Assembly (NCBI GenBank): GCA_019321725.1
Contig: JAGSPU010000056.1
Coordinates: 62,001 to 126,000, forward strand
Reading direction: 5' to 3'
DNA length: 64,000 nt
Origin: Paulownia fortunei
Lineage: Eukaryota; Streptophyta; Magnoliopsida; Lamiales; Paulowniaceae
The notes beneath the pieces were generated by a model that had not been told where the DNA came from, did not search any database, and saw only the letters and a program-made list of their open reading frames with translations. Below, piece after piece: positions 38,580-49,620 of the stretch. The translations under genes were made by a program, and so were the position numbers. Position 1 is the first letter of the stretch; every line of letters starts with the position of its first letter.

Positions 38580-40560
38580 ATCTTCAAAAATTAAATGCAA
38601 TTATTCATTAGTAAATTCGTAATGGTGATTTTCAAATAATTATTTTCTTAAATTAATTTAATAAACATATTTATTAATTATATTATTGTATATAAATATT
38701 ATATTTATCTATTTTCAAATAAAATATATTTAATTTATTTATTTATATTTATTTAATTTTTTATTAATTTTCAAACCCCATTTATAATTATATTATTTGT
38801 ATATAATAATAAATTCTATTAAAATATCTATTTATTAATTATATTATTTGTATATAATAATAAATTCCTATTAAAATATCTATTTATTAATTATATTATT
38901 TGTATATAAATATTATATTTTATCTTTTTAAAATAATAATATTTATCTATATTTTAACTATGTTTATCTATTTTTAAAATAATATATATTTTATTTATTT
39001 ATTTTATTTATTTATTGATTTTCAAACTCCCATTTCTTATTTTAATCACTAAAAATTCTTTAACTTAGTTCTCTTGTGCCCCAGACCAAATCAAAATATT
39101 AATTTATATTTAATTAGTCAAAAAGAAGATTTCGACATGCACAAAAATTTAAAGAGATTTAAATGTATATTTTAAAATAAAAAATTACTTATATTAAATC
39201 CTATCTTCTTGAATATTTAAAGAGAACATGCAAATTTAGATATGAAAATATAATGATTACTAATAGAAAAAAAAATATTTTTGAAATGCATAAATTATTA
39301 TAATTAAGTAAAAGATAAAAATTAAAGTTCAATTACTAAATAGCAACTACAGTGAATTTGGCCATAAAGTCATGTTTGGTACATATTGAAAAGTTAAAGT
39401 ATCAAATTGATACGCTTAAAAGTTTAGGTTCCAAAAATTGGTACAAGATAAATTTAAGGGCGTTTCAAGAAGGAATTAAAAAAGTAGTAAGGGGCAAAAT
39501 TTCTAAGACGGGAGTACAAGTGAAGTGCGTGTCTCTAACACGGTGTCGTTTGGTTAGTAGCTGCGGGTCGTTTTGGGATTATGAGTTGGTTCGAATGTGG
39601 ATTAAGGCTATTAAGGGAGCAAGCTAATCTTGAGGTGACAAGTGGCGAGAATCTGCAAAGAATGGGGAATTGATACTGTATACATTCTGCAAATAATATT
39701 TTTGCAATAGACTAATTCTGGGATGAAATGGATTTCTCCTTCCTGTCTCTCTCTACATTCCATTCTTTCTTCCTTATTCTATCCTATACGTATTATCAAG
39801 TATAATTCTATACTGATTTGGTTTATAATATTATATTTATCTATTTTAAATAATAATATATTTTATTTATTTATTTATTAAATAATTAATTTTCAAAAAC
39901 CATATTTCTTTTATTCACTATCTACAATTATTAATAATTAATTAAAATATTATATTTCATAATAAAATTAAATTTTTAATATATATTTTTTAACAGAAAA
40001 GCTTTTGATGTACATTTTATTTTTATAATGTACCTACAGAGTTTATTTTTAATTGTTATTGTTTAATTAGCCCAACATGAATAAATTGTTAATATAACAT
40101 ATTATCAAATCAAATCAAACAAAACAAGGATTAATAAAAAAAATTATTGTTATCTCTCTAATATTTAAATTAACAACAAAATAATTTCTAACATCTGAAC
40201 TTCAAAATATAATGCATACTCAATTAAATAATTTAAAAAAATTAATACTTAAATAATTAATTTACAAATGATAATATTAAAAAAAAAATTACCTTTTTAA
40301 TTTGATCGTGGTCGCCGTTGTCGCCACCCCGTCGCTGCTATCGTTGTTGCCGCCGCTTCGCTTGGTTGGTGAAGAAAGAAAATAGTAACAAAAGATTGAA
40401 ATAAGAAGAAAAAGAAGATGAAGAAAGAAAGTTGGGAGGATAAATAGTTAAGAAGGAGTAGAAGAAGAAGGAGTGAAGAAAAAAGAAAACCCGTGAATCT
40501 GTGAACCGTGAAAAAAAAGCTGGTAAAATAATTCATAGTACAACAAAATTTAAAAAAAAA
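38580..40560. other. MULE 5' non-coding region, AT-rich with short tandem repeats
   Basis: 38787-38940 is a 51-52 bp tandem repeat (ATTATATTATTTG at 38787, 38838, 38890). A diverged copy of the stretch ending in TTTTATTTATTTATT at about 38945-39040 recurs at about 39825-39910. 39480-39790 is less AT-rich and contains CGGTGTCGTTTGGTTAG, a common MITE-end style. 40300-40365 is a GC-rich pocket, and on the minus strand it ends near a GTAATTTTT donor-like site, so it could be a 5' UTR exon of the transposase. ORFs 39352-39627 and 40297-40662 have no family likeness. Confidence 0.5.
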
Positions 40561-40572
40561 AATTTTCAACAA

Positions 40573-41022
40573 GAAAAGCGTTACCGCGTATAACGCCTTC
40601 CTTTCAAATCCGGTCAAAGTTTCATTGATTGATGTCTGCATTGACAGATATAGATTCTGCAAATTCCTGAAAGTTACAAAGAAAGCGTTACCCCGGTAAC
40701 GCTTTCTTTCTTTAATTATTTTGCAGAATCTGGAAAGCGTTACCCCCGATAACGCTTTCTTTCTTTAATTATTTAATTATTTTGACAGATTCTGGATTCT
40801 TTGTTAATGCATTAATTGACTGGAAAGCGTTACCCCGATAACGCTTTCTTTCTTTAATTATTTTGGCAGATTCTGGATTCTTTATTAATACATTAATTAA
40901 AGATAAATGTGTTATTGGGGTAACGCTTTCCACATATCATGTTGAAAGCGTTACCCCAAATAACGCTTTCTTTAACAATTAAAAAAATAAATAAATGAAA
41001 GCGTCATCTAAAATAACGCTTT
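40573..41022. repeat. Right palindrome array of the MULE (7 units)
   Basis: Units at 40573-40600 (imperfect), 40678-40709 (15 nt arms, GGTAACGCTTTCTTT on one side), 40733-40759, 40823-40848, about 40903-40930 (imperfect), 40944-40970 and 40997-41022. The core is GAAAGCGTTA, 4-7 nt of C-rich spacer, then TAACGCTTTC. Units 2-4 are followed by a repeated TTTCTTTAATTATTTT then GCAGA(A/T)TCTGGA(A/T) spacer, showing local tandem growth. Confidence 0.88.
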
Positions 41023-41114
41023 ACTATAAATTCCTAAACTCAAAATATTTACGATATTTTAATAATTATTTTATTAAATTATAATAATTTGACAAAAACT
41101 CCGAAATCAATCCC

Positions 41115-42383
41115 AAAGTCAAAATTGTCAAATAATTCTGTTTGAAAGTGAGTTGCAACGGAAGTTCATTTGAGCCGATATTATATATGATTATTTTATG
41201 TTGAAATAAAAACTAAATTTCCTATTCATCCAACCTATATAACTCTAATTTATAAGGAAACTAGTATAATCTTGCATGAAAAATCAATTAAGGTTTAAAA
41301 AATTTTGAGGTTTTAGAATTGAATTTTTTGTATACTTACATTTTCATAATAGAGATTGTGATTCACAATTTGTTGATATATTGTATTATTATATTTGATC
41401 GTTTGGTTGAAAAATAATAACTCAATAATAAAAATATTTTTAAAAAAAAAAACTATTTAGCTTTCAATTTTAAAAAGAAAACTTTTTATTTATATGGTTT
41501 AATCAATACAGAGAATTTTAATCATTGTTTGGTTGGAGTGAAATTCAACTATACCTATTTAATATCATTTTAGTTAATTGGTATATATATATATATATAT
41601 ATAACACTGATTTTATAGATTAATTAGTTACAATAAAGTAGAATATGAATGGAGATATTTAATTAGAATCATGACAAAACATAGGATTACCTAAGTGATT
41701 CAAATGTAATTAGTGCAAAATCCATTGGACTTAAGATATATAAACAGAGATATAGAAGAATTTTGAATGCGCCCCGTTAACAATTTGGAAGGTTCAGATT
41801 TCTTCACTGCTTGTTTAACAATTTTTGAAACTATTAAAGGATGACTAAGTTAAGAAAGCTTACTATGATTTGACATCACTGCAAATAAAAATAGTTGAAA
41901 TTGTGACCAAATACCACTGATATATATGATTAATATGGGTGTATATATTTATAGAACATATAATGTGAAGTAAAATCTCAAAATCACTCAAATTGATTAC
42001 AAAAACAATTCAAGAATAACTTTTATTATGTCAAATTAAAATTTTACAATGTGAAAATTGAGTGATTTTGCTCAATTGTAACACTTCTATCTCTCTCCTC
42101 ACCGACAAAATAAGATGGAAAGATGAATGAATGGAGAACGAAGCATGATTGAAGTTTAATTATTTCATTATAGTATTTTAGATGAATTTTAATTTACCCG
42201 TCAGACTCTTACCATGTCAAAGATTGATCCCATAAATTCTCAATTTTATCATTTCACCTGATGAACTCTTCAAATTCACACTCCTTTAGAATAATTGAAA
42301 CAATGTGAAGAGTTCATACACTAATATGACATACTCGTCTCACTGTTAGGAATTTGGGATAACCGATAATGGCTTGTTATTTT
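41115..42383. other. AT-rich intergenic, no gene
   Basis: Contains a (TA)n run at about 41583-41603 and long A/T stretches. No coding likeness. Confidence 0.5.
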
Positions 42384-43925
42384 CACTAAGAATTTTAGAA
42401 AAATTGTAAATTTAGTCCCGTAATTATAGGGGTTGACAATATTAGTCCCATCAAAATTCAAATTGACAAAAAAATTATGTAACTATTAAAAACTTTCAAT
42501 TTGAGTCTAATTTTCGTTGAAAATTGAATTTTTGCCGGATAAAGTCATGTGCGGTGCTTGTTACTCACTAAAATTGATAATTTTACACATTTCGACCATT
42601 TTAGTTTATGTGGACATGATATATTCCATGTGGCGTCAAGGTGGAGGAGTGAGAAATATGATATAGACTAGATCATGAAACCTAAACATGCCTAGTTGGA
42701 GAAAAAAGTTATATTTTTTTAATAAAAATTAATTTTAACTTAATTTTTAATATTTAATGTATAACTTTAATTAATATTAAAATTCATAATTAACTTCTAA
42801 TTAATTGAATAAATAATCATCAAAAGAAAGTAAAAAATAACATTAATTATTTTAGAATATAAAAAGAAATTGACATTTAATGTATAGCTTTAGTTAATAA
42901 CGAAATTCATAAATTAACTTCTAATTCAATGAATAATTTATCAACAAAAGAAAGTAAAATTGACAATTATTTTAGATAATAAAAATCTTTTTTAATAAAA
43001 AAATTAATTTACCTTAAGTTTTGGCATTTAATTTATATCTTTAATTAATATTGCATATAAATTAATTTCTAATTAATTGAACAATTGATCATCAAAATAA
43101 AATAAAAAATAACATTAATTATTTGAGAATATAAAAAAGAAATTCAAAACAATTATATCTTTTTATAAAACAGGTAATTAGTTTTATTAATATTTAATGT
43201 ATAACTTTAATTAATGTCAAAATTTAAAAAATAAATTCTAATTATTTGAATTATTAATCATCAAAAATAATATTAATTATTTTAGACTATATACAGAAAT
43301 TAAAAAATTATATCTTTTGTAATAAAAAATTTAATTTCTTTAATTTCAAATCTTTGTTTTTTCTTTTTTGGGTTTCATGGGTTAGGTGGGTGATAGAGGA
43401 ACAACAGAGTGATGTGGTGGTGGGACGGTGGTGTGTTGGTTGCAGAACTTTGGAGTAGTGTGGTGGTGGGGATGGGAGGTGGTGGAAGATGATGAAAAGA
43501 AAAAAAAAAAAAAAGTAAAATGGGAAAGGTGGGAAAAGAAAAGGAAAAGGAAAAATTTATAAAATAGGTATAATGTTCTCTCTTTTACTTGGTATTTCTT
43601 AATATATAAGCACTCTAGCTGGATTTTTTTTTTTTTCCAATCACCTTTAAGCTTATTCCATGTAGGTTGTCTTCTATCCACATAGAATGCCCTTGTGTTC
43701 ACATAGGATAAATTTGTCGATAAATTAAAAATCCTCAAATTTTATTACCCATGTGAGTAGTATGTGCAATTTTTCGGCCAAATTCATAATTTCCAATGAA
43801 ATTTGAATTCAAATTGAGAATTTTTAATAGTTATAGAAATTTTTTACCAATTTAGATTTGAACGGAACTAATATTGCCACCCTGTAATTACGGGACTAAA
43901 TTTGCAACTCTCCTGAGAATTTCAT
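42384..43925. mobile_element. Non-autonomous element with long (about 270 bp) terminal inverted repeats
   Basis: 42384-42660 pairs with the reverse complement of about 43650-43925. Shared blocks include AAATTTAGTCCCGTAATTA, ATATTAGT(C/T)CC, AACTATTAAAAA(C/T)T(T/C)TCAATTTGA, and TATGTG(G/A)AC with CC(A/T)TGTGG-like blocks. The interior holds four diverged copies of a 125-165 bp unit (TTTAATGTATA-like start at 42753, 42876, 43027, 43193) and a polypyrimidine/T-rich right part. The long TIRs and lack of a transposase suggest a MULE-type MITE. No target duplication identified. Confidence 0.65.
42740..43330 (+). repeat. Degenerate 125-165 bp tandem repeat, 4 units
   Basis: Each unit runs TTTAATGTATA, CTTTAATTAAT, AATT(C/T)TAATTAATTGAA, ATCATCAAAA, ATTAATTATTTTAGA, with variable spacers. 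Spacings are 123, 151 and 166 bp. AT content is extreme. Confidence 0.6.
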
Positions 43926-44774
43926 CTCTAGTACTTGGGAACAATCCAAGATATTTCACATATAATATTTTGAACAAAAAAGTGGCAATCACTCCCTAAT
44001 ACTTCATCAACCTATTGGCGGACGATAAATTGCTACAATTATCAATAATAAAATTTGGCAACAAATCGAAACTTTACTTTGTTGGGTGTCAGAGTGGTTA
44101 GTGTATAAGACAATTGTAAATAATTGATGTTCAATTTTATGGGAATTTGTCAAATAACTAGGTGTTCTACATTGTTTCACTCTGGATCACTCATCTATTG
44201 TGTATCTTCCAGAAACTTGAATGGATGAAATGCGTGCATACATACTCTGAAATTCTCCTACAAAGTTTCAAGAAGTCGTTTTCCAGAGGTGTCTTCTTTT
44301 ATCATGCTTAAAGACTATCGTGCTGGTCGAGCCAAACCTTGTCCGGTCACTATCTATCCCCAGGCTGGTAATGAAACAGTGTTATGAATATTCTTGTTGG
44401 GGGGACAAAATAAAGTTGGTGGATTGGATCATTCCAAGAACTTCAAATATTGCTAGCAACAACATTCTGATTGCTCAACTAACTTTAAAGCATAAAAACC
44501 AAACAAGCCAATATCATTAAATTGGACAAGGCAATAAATTAGGAGAATAAAATAAAACAAATATCAAACAATAATGTCAAAGATACAATTCTTGCATCTG
44601 GAACAACTGCAGATGCTATTAGCTAAGGACTCTAAATACATTTTAGAACCCTTTTGTAGTATCAATCAAACCCCTTAATTTAATCTCCCGATAGATTAAA
44701 AAGGGAAATTAGTGCAACATCAGAAAAAAATAAAATCCAAGTCAGTGTGAGCAATTGTCTGTAAACTTACATAG
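43926..44774. other. Intergenic, 3' flank of the glutaredoxin-domain gene
   Basis: A GGGTGTCAGAGTGGTTAGTG segment near 44084-44103 is faintly like a tRNA A box, but no convincing partner box follows. Otherwise no gene seen. Confidence 0.4.
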
Positions 44775-46017
44775 TTAACAACATATTGGGCACTGAATCA
44801 ACCCATTCTCATTGCACTTGTTGCACTTCACACTCTTCTTCCCATCCTCACCCAAAAGTTTACAACTCCCACTGCACTCCATGCACATCACAAATCGGAT
44901 CCCGGCACACCCTGCGCAGCCAGCAGCCGCCTTCGGGATCCCATGGAACAAAATTCCCAATTTACCTTCCTCATCCAACTTGACCATCTCATCTGCCCAC
45001 CAATCAACCTTCCTTTCACAAACACTAGTGGCACTTTCACCTCCTTGCAGCTCATTAGCCCTCTTAGTTCTTCCTTGAACCCTGAGTGCATCGAGATGTC
45101 GCGCTCAAACACCTGGACATTCTGGGACTCGATGATCGATCTGGCAACGTTACAGTCCTCAAAGGTCTTCCTAATACCCCTCAATGTGGTGGTATATATG
45201 ACAACTGTATTTTCACCCCCTGGGGGGCATTTTTTCTTGTACAACTCAAGAATAGCATCCGATTCATGGAATTCCTGGCCTTTTGTGAAGTCCGGGTCGA
45301 CGAGACTGAAACCATCTTCTTGATCTCTTCTTCCTCTTCTGACACCTCTTTCTCAAGAGATGCCACAAGTTCAGGATCAAACAGTGGGCCTAAATTCCTC
45401 CTCCTTGACAAAACAACCCCCGAGTCAATCCTTAAACTATCACATCTCTTACCATTGGGACTTCCCTTGATGGAGGCCCACAATCTTGGAGATGGTTTAC
45501 CCTTCACATTCTCCTTCAAATTATGACATTCTTTCAAAACCGTTTTCGGGCTATTCTCCAATGACCCCAATCCACCATTAACTCTTCCCTTATTCTCCTT
45601 GCCCCCAACTTTCTTCACCTTCCTCGGAGAACCCATTTGATTCAAGAACTTCAGGGGGCTCCTAGCATCCATATCCGTAAAACCACGCAGAAAAAGCCTC
45701 GATTTTGGACTTCTCTTGGATTGAACAACAACCGGCACTTCCTCTTCAAGACCTTCCATAAGTTCCCACGCATTGATGATCTCAGAAGGCTCTTCACGAG
45801 ACGGCGACGATTTCTTCACTTCTACGAAGCATTCTTTGATGCTCTGCTTCACTTCCACTTCTTGTTTCTGCGGCTGATTTTCCTTTTCCTTGTCAAGTTT
45901 GAGAACACCATAGGTGCTTGAAGTGAGAGACACCACATGGTGGGTGTAATCTCCATTCATGTATAGATTTTCTTGCTCGATTTCTTTTGCAACCAGTTTT
46001 GATGAGACACAACCCAT
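44775..46017 (-). CDS. Glutaredoxin-domain protein with Cys-rich tail (At5g39865/At3g57070-type)
   Basis: Single exon, ATG 46017 to TAA 44775, about 413 residues after correction. It begins MGCVSSKLV, a classic N-myristoylation start with Cys3 available for palmitoylation, so plasma-membrane attachment is likely. A long basic/acidic linker (to about residue 230) contains SPLKFLNQMGSPRK and KPSPRLWASIKGSPNGKRCD. The glutaredoxin fold follows: YKKKCPPGG, VVIYTTTLRGIRKTFEDC, VARSIIESQNVQVFERDISM, VPLVFVKGRLIGG. The C-terminus has repeated Cys pairs (GCAGCAGIRFVMCMECSGSC, KCNKCNENGLIQCPICC) typical of this plant family and of GRXCR proteins. The usual CxxC is absent, replaced by a TTTLRG-type loop, so an ordinary thiol-reductase role is doubtful. 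Two one-base losses, near 45308 and in a G run near 44998, split the raw frame. No intron seen. Confidence 0.87.
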
Positions 46018-48025
46018 TTGATTTTCGGGAGTGGAATGATTTTCAGGTAGTTTTTTGAAATGTGCTCTGTTTTTTAAGACATAAGGAAACCGTTACTCAA
46101 GTGTAAGATGGGCCAACGGTCAGAAATTCGAATGAGGCTGTAAATTTCGCGACAACCCCTCTTGTCTTTTCTTATTTAATAAATGTCCCATAAACTTTGT
46201 GTCATTATGGAGTGGGTAAAACAAGGTAAATAGGTTAAAAGGAAAATACAAAATTGTATTAAACCAAGGTTGTTCAAACAACAATTTGAATCCAACTGAA
46301 ATCACTTCAAGATAAAAATAGGAAAAGCAAAACTACAATTTGAATCTTTAAGATTTCTGTCAATACTTGAAATTTTTTTTCTATATTTAATATTTGACTT
46401 ATCAATGTACATTAGTAATAGATCTAGTCATTGTGATTCTTTGGTGTTTCTTATGGAAGAATTTTGGTCATTTTGGTATATTTATTAGTATAATCTAATG
46501 GTTAGATATCTTCTTACTCTGTAGGTGGAATGGATGTGGAAACAGTAGTGCAATAAAATCTATTTACATGTGCAAATATATATTTGATAAATTTTTAAAT
46601 GTGGTCAATTACAACTATGATCAATATTTAATTTTTAATTTAACAATTTATATAAAACATCGTGAATTTATGATAAATTAATAGGATCGGATACTATTGT
46701 TTTTTTTATCCACGTGAATCACTTTTTACTACAATCTTCAATAGTTCATATGATTTGAACTTCAGTAGAAAGTTGTAGCATTAATATTTAGTACCCTAAT
46801 TATAGGATTATCTATACCTCCCTGTAAATATTGTACCTGGACAAAAACCTCCCAAAAAGTATTGAAATTCCGCATTCATCCCTATTCTATGAGTTGATCA
46901 ATTAGTCAACAATTTTTAATTAAGTGGTGTTTATTTTATCCTTTGAATTTTTTTATAATTATTTTTTTCTCTATCCATTTTCTCTTTTTCCTTTCATGCT
47001 CTTTCCTTTTCTTCATCGAGACAGAAAGAAAAACATTAAATTAAAAATTTGTCTGAAAAGACCGTTTGTATAAAGGCTAATCAACACTATTTTCTACCAA
47101 ACTTTTTAACCCTTGGAGAAAGTGTGGATTGCAGACTTATTCCATGAACCTCATATGCTTCAAAGTTTCCACTGTGCTGCATAATGTATAATTGCACTAG
47201 CACATTTCCTTCTTGAGATTTACTTATGTAGTTATATACAGATATAAACCGAGTATATTACACTCAATTCAAGAATTTCACCGTGCGTATTTTTTTTTAT
47301 CATAATATTAATGTCATTATCTAAGCATCCATTAACAACTATTTTAATTTTAATATTTTGTAGCTTCATATATACACTTATATGTAAATATACTGATAAA
47401 ACGCATGTGAAGTAAAAAATAAATATGATAGATAATCATCTTTTTAAAATATGTGCGCTCTATATTAAGTATTTACACATGGGAAACTTCTTTTTTTGCC
47501 TTTGTGATTTACACATATGAACATTATTTTTACATTTTGCAATTCATTCCCACTTTTTTCATTATTTAAATTAAAAATCCTTTATGTGCTAGCTGCTAGC
47601 TAATTGAATATTTTTCTTTATTTAATTTAACTTTAATATTCTTTTGGATTTACTTTGATATTGAAAACATAATCAGCAGATAGCAAATTGTACAACTATA
47701 ATACCAGAAAACACAAATAATTGACAAACATTGGCGTTTTTCTACATATTCTTAAAGTAAATTTTAATACTTTTAGGTTGAGTCATAAGTACATCTTTTA
47801 TACATACTTCATATTATATTTGGATAATAATAAGTTACTTTTTTTTATTAAGACGAAAAATCTTTAATTTATTTGAAACATAAATCTTTAATAATTTGTT
47901 GATGAAATAAGTTAGCCTATTAGTAAGTACTTTGTATCTACAATCTGATTGATCATATATTTTAGTCACCTGAAGAGGAGTTGAAGATCAAATAGTATCA
48001 TCATCTAATTTTTTTTTTTAATTCA
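46018..48025. other. Intergenic, AT-rich, no gene
   Basis: Upstream region of the glutaredoxin-domain gene, then low-complexity DNA. 46793-46900 (CCTAATTATAGGATTATC, CTGTAAATATTGTACC) has the style of a transposon end, but no partner was found. Confidence 0.4.
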
Positions 48026-48520
48026 GATGATAATATAACAATTCATTCACTATTAGTTCATAAAAAATAACTAAATTCTCTACTTATGCATTTAAATTTG
48101 GAGTGAATAAAACTATTTTAAGTATTATCCTTCTGATATAAAAACTCTTCCAAATATGATAAATACGAAACAAAGAAATCTAAGTTTGGGTAATTAATTC
48201 ACTTGAATAATAAAAAGTATAATATGGAGTTCATGCACAATTTATAAATTTGAAGTTAAAAAATCAGCACCCATAATTTATACATGCTTTTGAAGGAAAA
48301 AAAAAAAGATCTATTTGTGGATGAAAAAGAGAGTCGTTCCTTTCCCATGATTTCCTAAATTAATAGATTAATTGCATTTTACCCAAAAATTGAAAATGAA
48401 ATTTAACACTAAAAAAATAAATAAGCAAAAAAAAAAAAAAAACCTATAATTCTTCCAAAGAAGCTCACTGCCTCCCTGCAAAAACGGCTACTTTTGCTGT
48501 TTTATAAAAAGCGTAGTAGG
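48026..48520 (-). repeat. Dispersed 500 bp repeat, copy 2 (inverted relative to copy 1)
   Basis: Reverse-complement match to 31572-32071; see that entry for shared landmarks. The two copies differ mainly by small indels in A/T runs. Confidence 0.75.
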
Positions 48521-48589
48521 GTATTTTGGCCTAATAATTTTTTGAAGGAGTTAAATTACCATTTTCGCTTTTCTAAGGGGTGTATTTAG

Positions 48590-49620
48590 ATCTGACCAAA
48601 GTTCAGGAACTGCCGGTTACGGTTCGGAACCGCCTGTTCCACGGTTCAAGAAAATCCCGACTCTTAACCTTAACCGTCAAGGCTGGTTACGGTTCGGGTT
48701 CTGGAACCGCCGGTTCTGGTTCCGGTTACGGTTCCGGTTAACCGCCGGTTCCGATTTCGTTCCGACCCTTATATTTTTTTTTTTTTTTAAAATTTTTTTG
48801 AACTTAAATTTGCAAAAAATATTGTTACTTTTAAACTTAATGAAAAAAAAAAACTTAAATTTGAAAAAAAAAAATAACTAAAATTAAGCATATGATCCAA
48901 AACAAAAGTGACTAAATTAATTTATGAAATTTCTAAAAAGTAATTTTTCATTTACACTGTATTGATAAAACACAATTTACTAAATTTTGGTTTTTGGAGT
49001 TAATATTATCAATAAAATCAATTAAACATTACAATAATTAATAATATTAAATAAGAAGTTGGAGAATAAATAGTAGATATTGTAAAGTAACATTATTAAA
49101 TATTTTTAAAAACTACAAATTTACTTATTATTAAGATAATTGTAAAGTAACATCATTAGATAATTTTCAAAACTTTACTTATTATTAAGATGAAATGTAG
49201 AATGTTTTAAATATAGGAGTTGATTTTAATTTGCTGAAACTAATTAATTAAATTTAAAAAAGGACACAACACCAATTATATTGATTTTTAGAAACAAGAC
49301 AAGCAATTTGAGGGGAAAAAAAATGAAAAAACAAATCATGAGACTTATTTATACACTTATTCAAAATTATAAATATACGGTCCATTAGCTCACTTGATTA
49401 GAGGTTCTATTAATAGTTTGGAAGTCACAGGTTCAAAACTTACATAACACATTTTTACACTATTTTGATTAAAAATAAAAAAATTAAAAACCGCCCAATC
49501 GGGCCCGGAGGTTTCGGCTCGTGGAACCGTCGGATCCAACCCGACGGTTCACGGATTAGATGAACCGTAACCAGCCCGTGGTCGGGTCTAGGCGTATTGC
49601 ATGTAACCCAATTTAATGAA
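48590..49620. mobile_element. Probable hAT-like element with GGTTCGG/CCGGTT-rich ends
   Basis: The left part, 48601-48775, is packed with CCGGTTACGGTTCGG, GGAACCGCC and GGTTCCGGTTACGG motifs. The right part, 49489-49585, has AACCG, GGAACCGTCGG, CGACGGTTCACGG and GATGAACCGTAACC. Between them is AT-rich DNA with no coding likeness. Dense subterminal repeats at both ends are a hAT trait. The exact termini and target duplication are not resolved. Confidence 0.45.
49383..49455 (+). mobile_element. SINE-like, tRNA-derived segment
   Basis: An A-box-like TTAGCTCACTTGATTAGAG at 49385-49403 is followed 30 bp later by a B-box-like GGTTCAAAAC at 49430-49439, the spacing and order of a Pol III internal promoter. 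The sequence is too diverged for a tRNA fold. It sits inside the GGTTCGG-rich element. Confidence 0.45.

Larger units (their letters stand above)
32734..41114 (-). mobile_element. Mutator-like element (MULE) with MURA transposase and PMD gene
   Basis: The ends are diverged inverted repeats: left GGGAATCAATCGGCTTTTTT (32734-) and right, on the minus strand, GGGATTGATTTCGGAGTTTT (from 41114). Both then become AT-rich and reach a shared ACTTATAGTAAAGCGTTAT / ATTTATAGTAAAGCGTTAT segment about 95 bp in. Inside are a SWIM/MULE transposase gene (35870-38579) and a plant-mobile-domain gene (33130-35600), both reading from the right end leftwards. About 2.5 kb of AT-rich DNA and a palindrome array lie between the transposase start and the right end. 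I could not find a convincing 8-10 bp target duplication, so ends are approximate. Both genes have frame breaks, so present autonomy is uncertain. Confidence 0.72.

Noticed and set aside
39352..39627. 91-codon plus-strand ORF inside the MULE
   Set aside because: No family likeness and orientation opposite to the two element genes; captured host sequence cannot be excluded but is not shown.
40678..41022. CRISPR-like regularly spaced repeats
   Set aside because: The repeated units are palindromes with variable spacing (about 50-90 bp) and near-identical spacers in a plant transposon; not a CRISPR array.
44082..44160. Possible tRNA-like segment (GGGTGTCAGAGTGGTTAGTG)
   Set aside because: No B box at a plausible distance and no acceptor stem.
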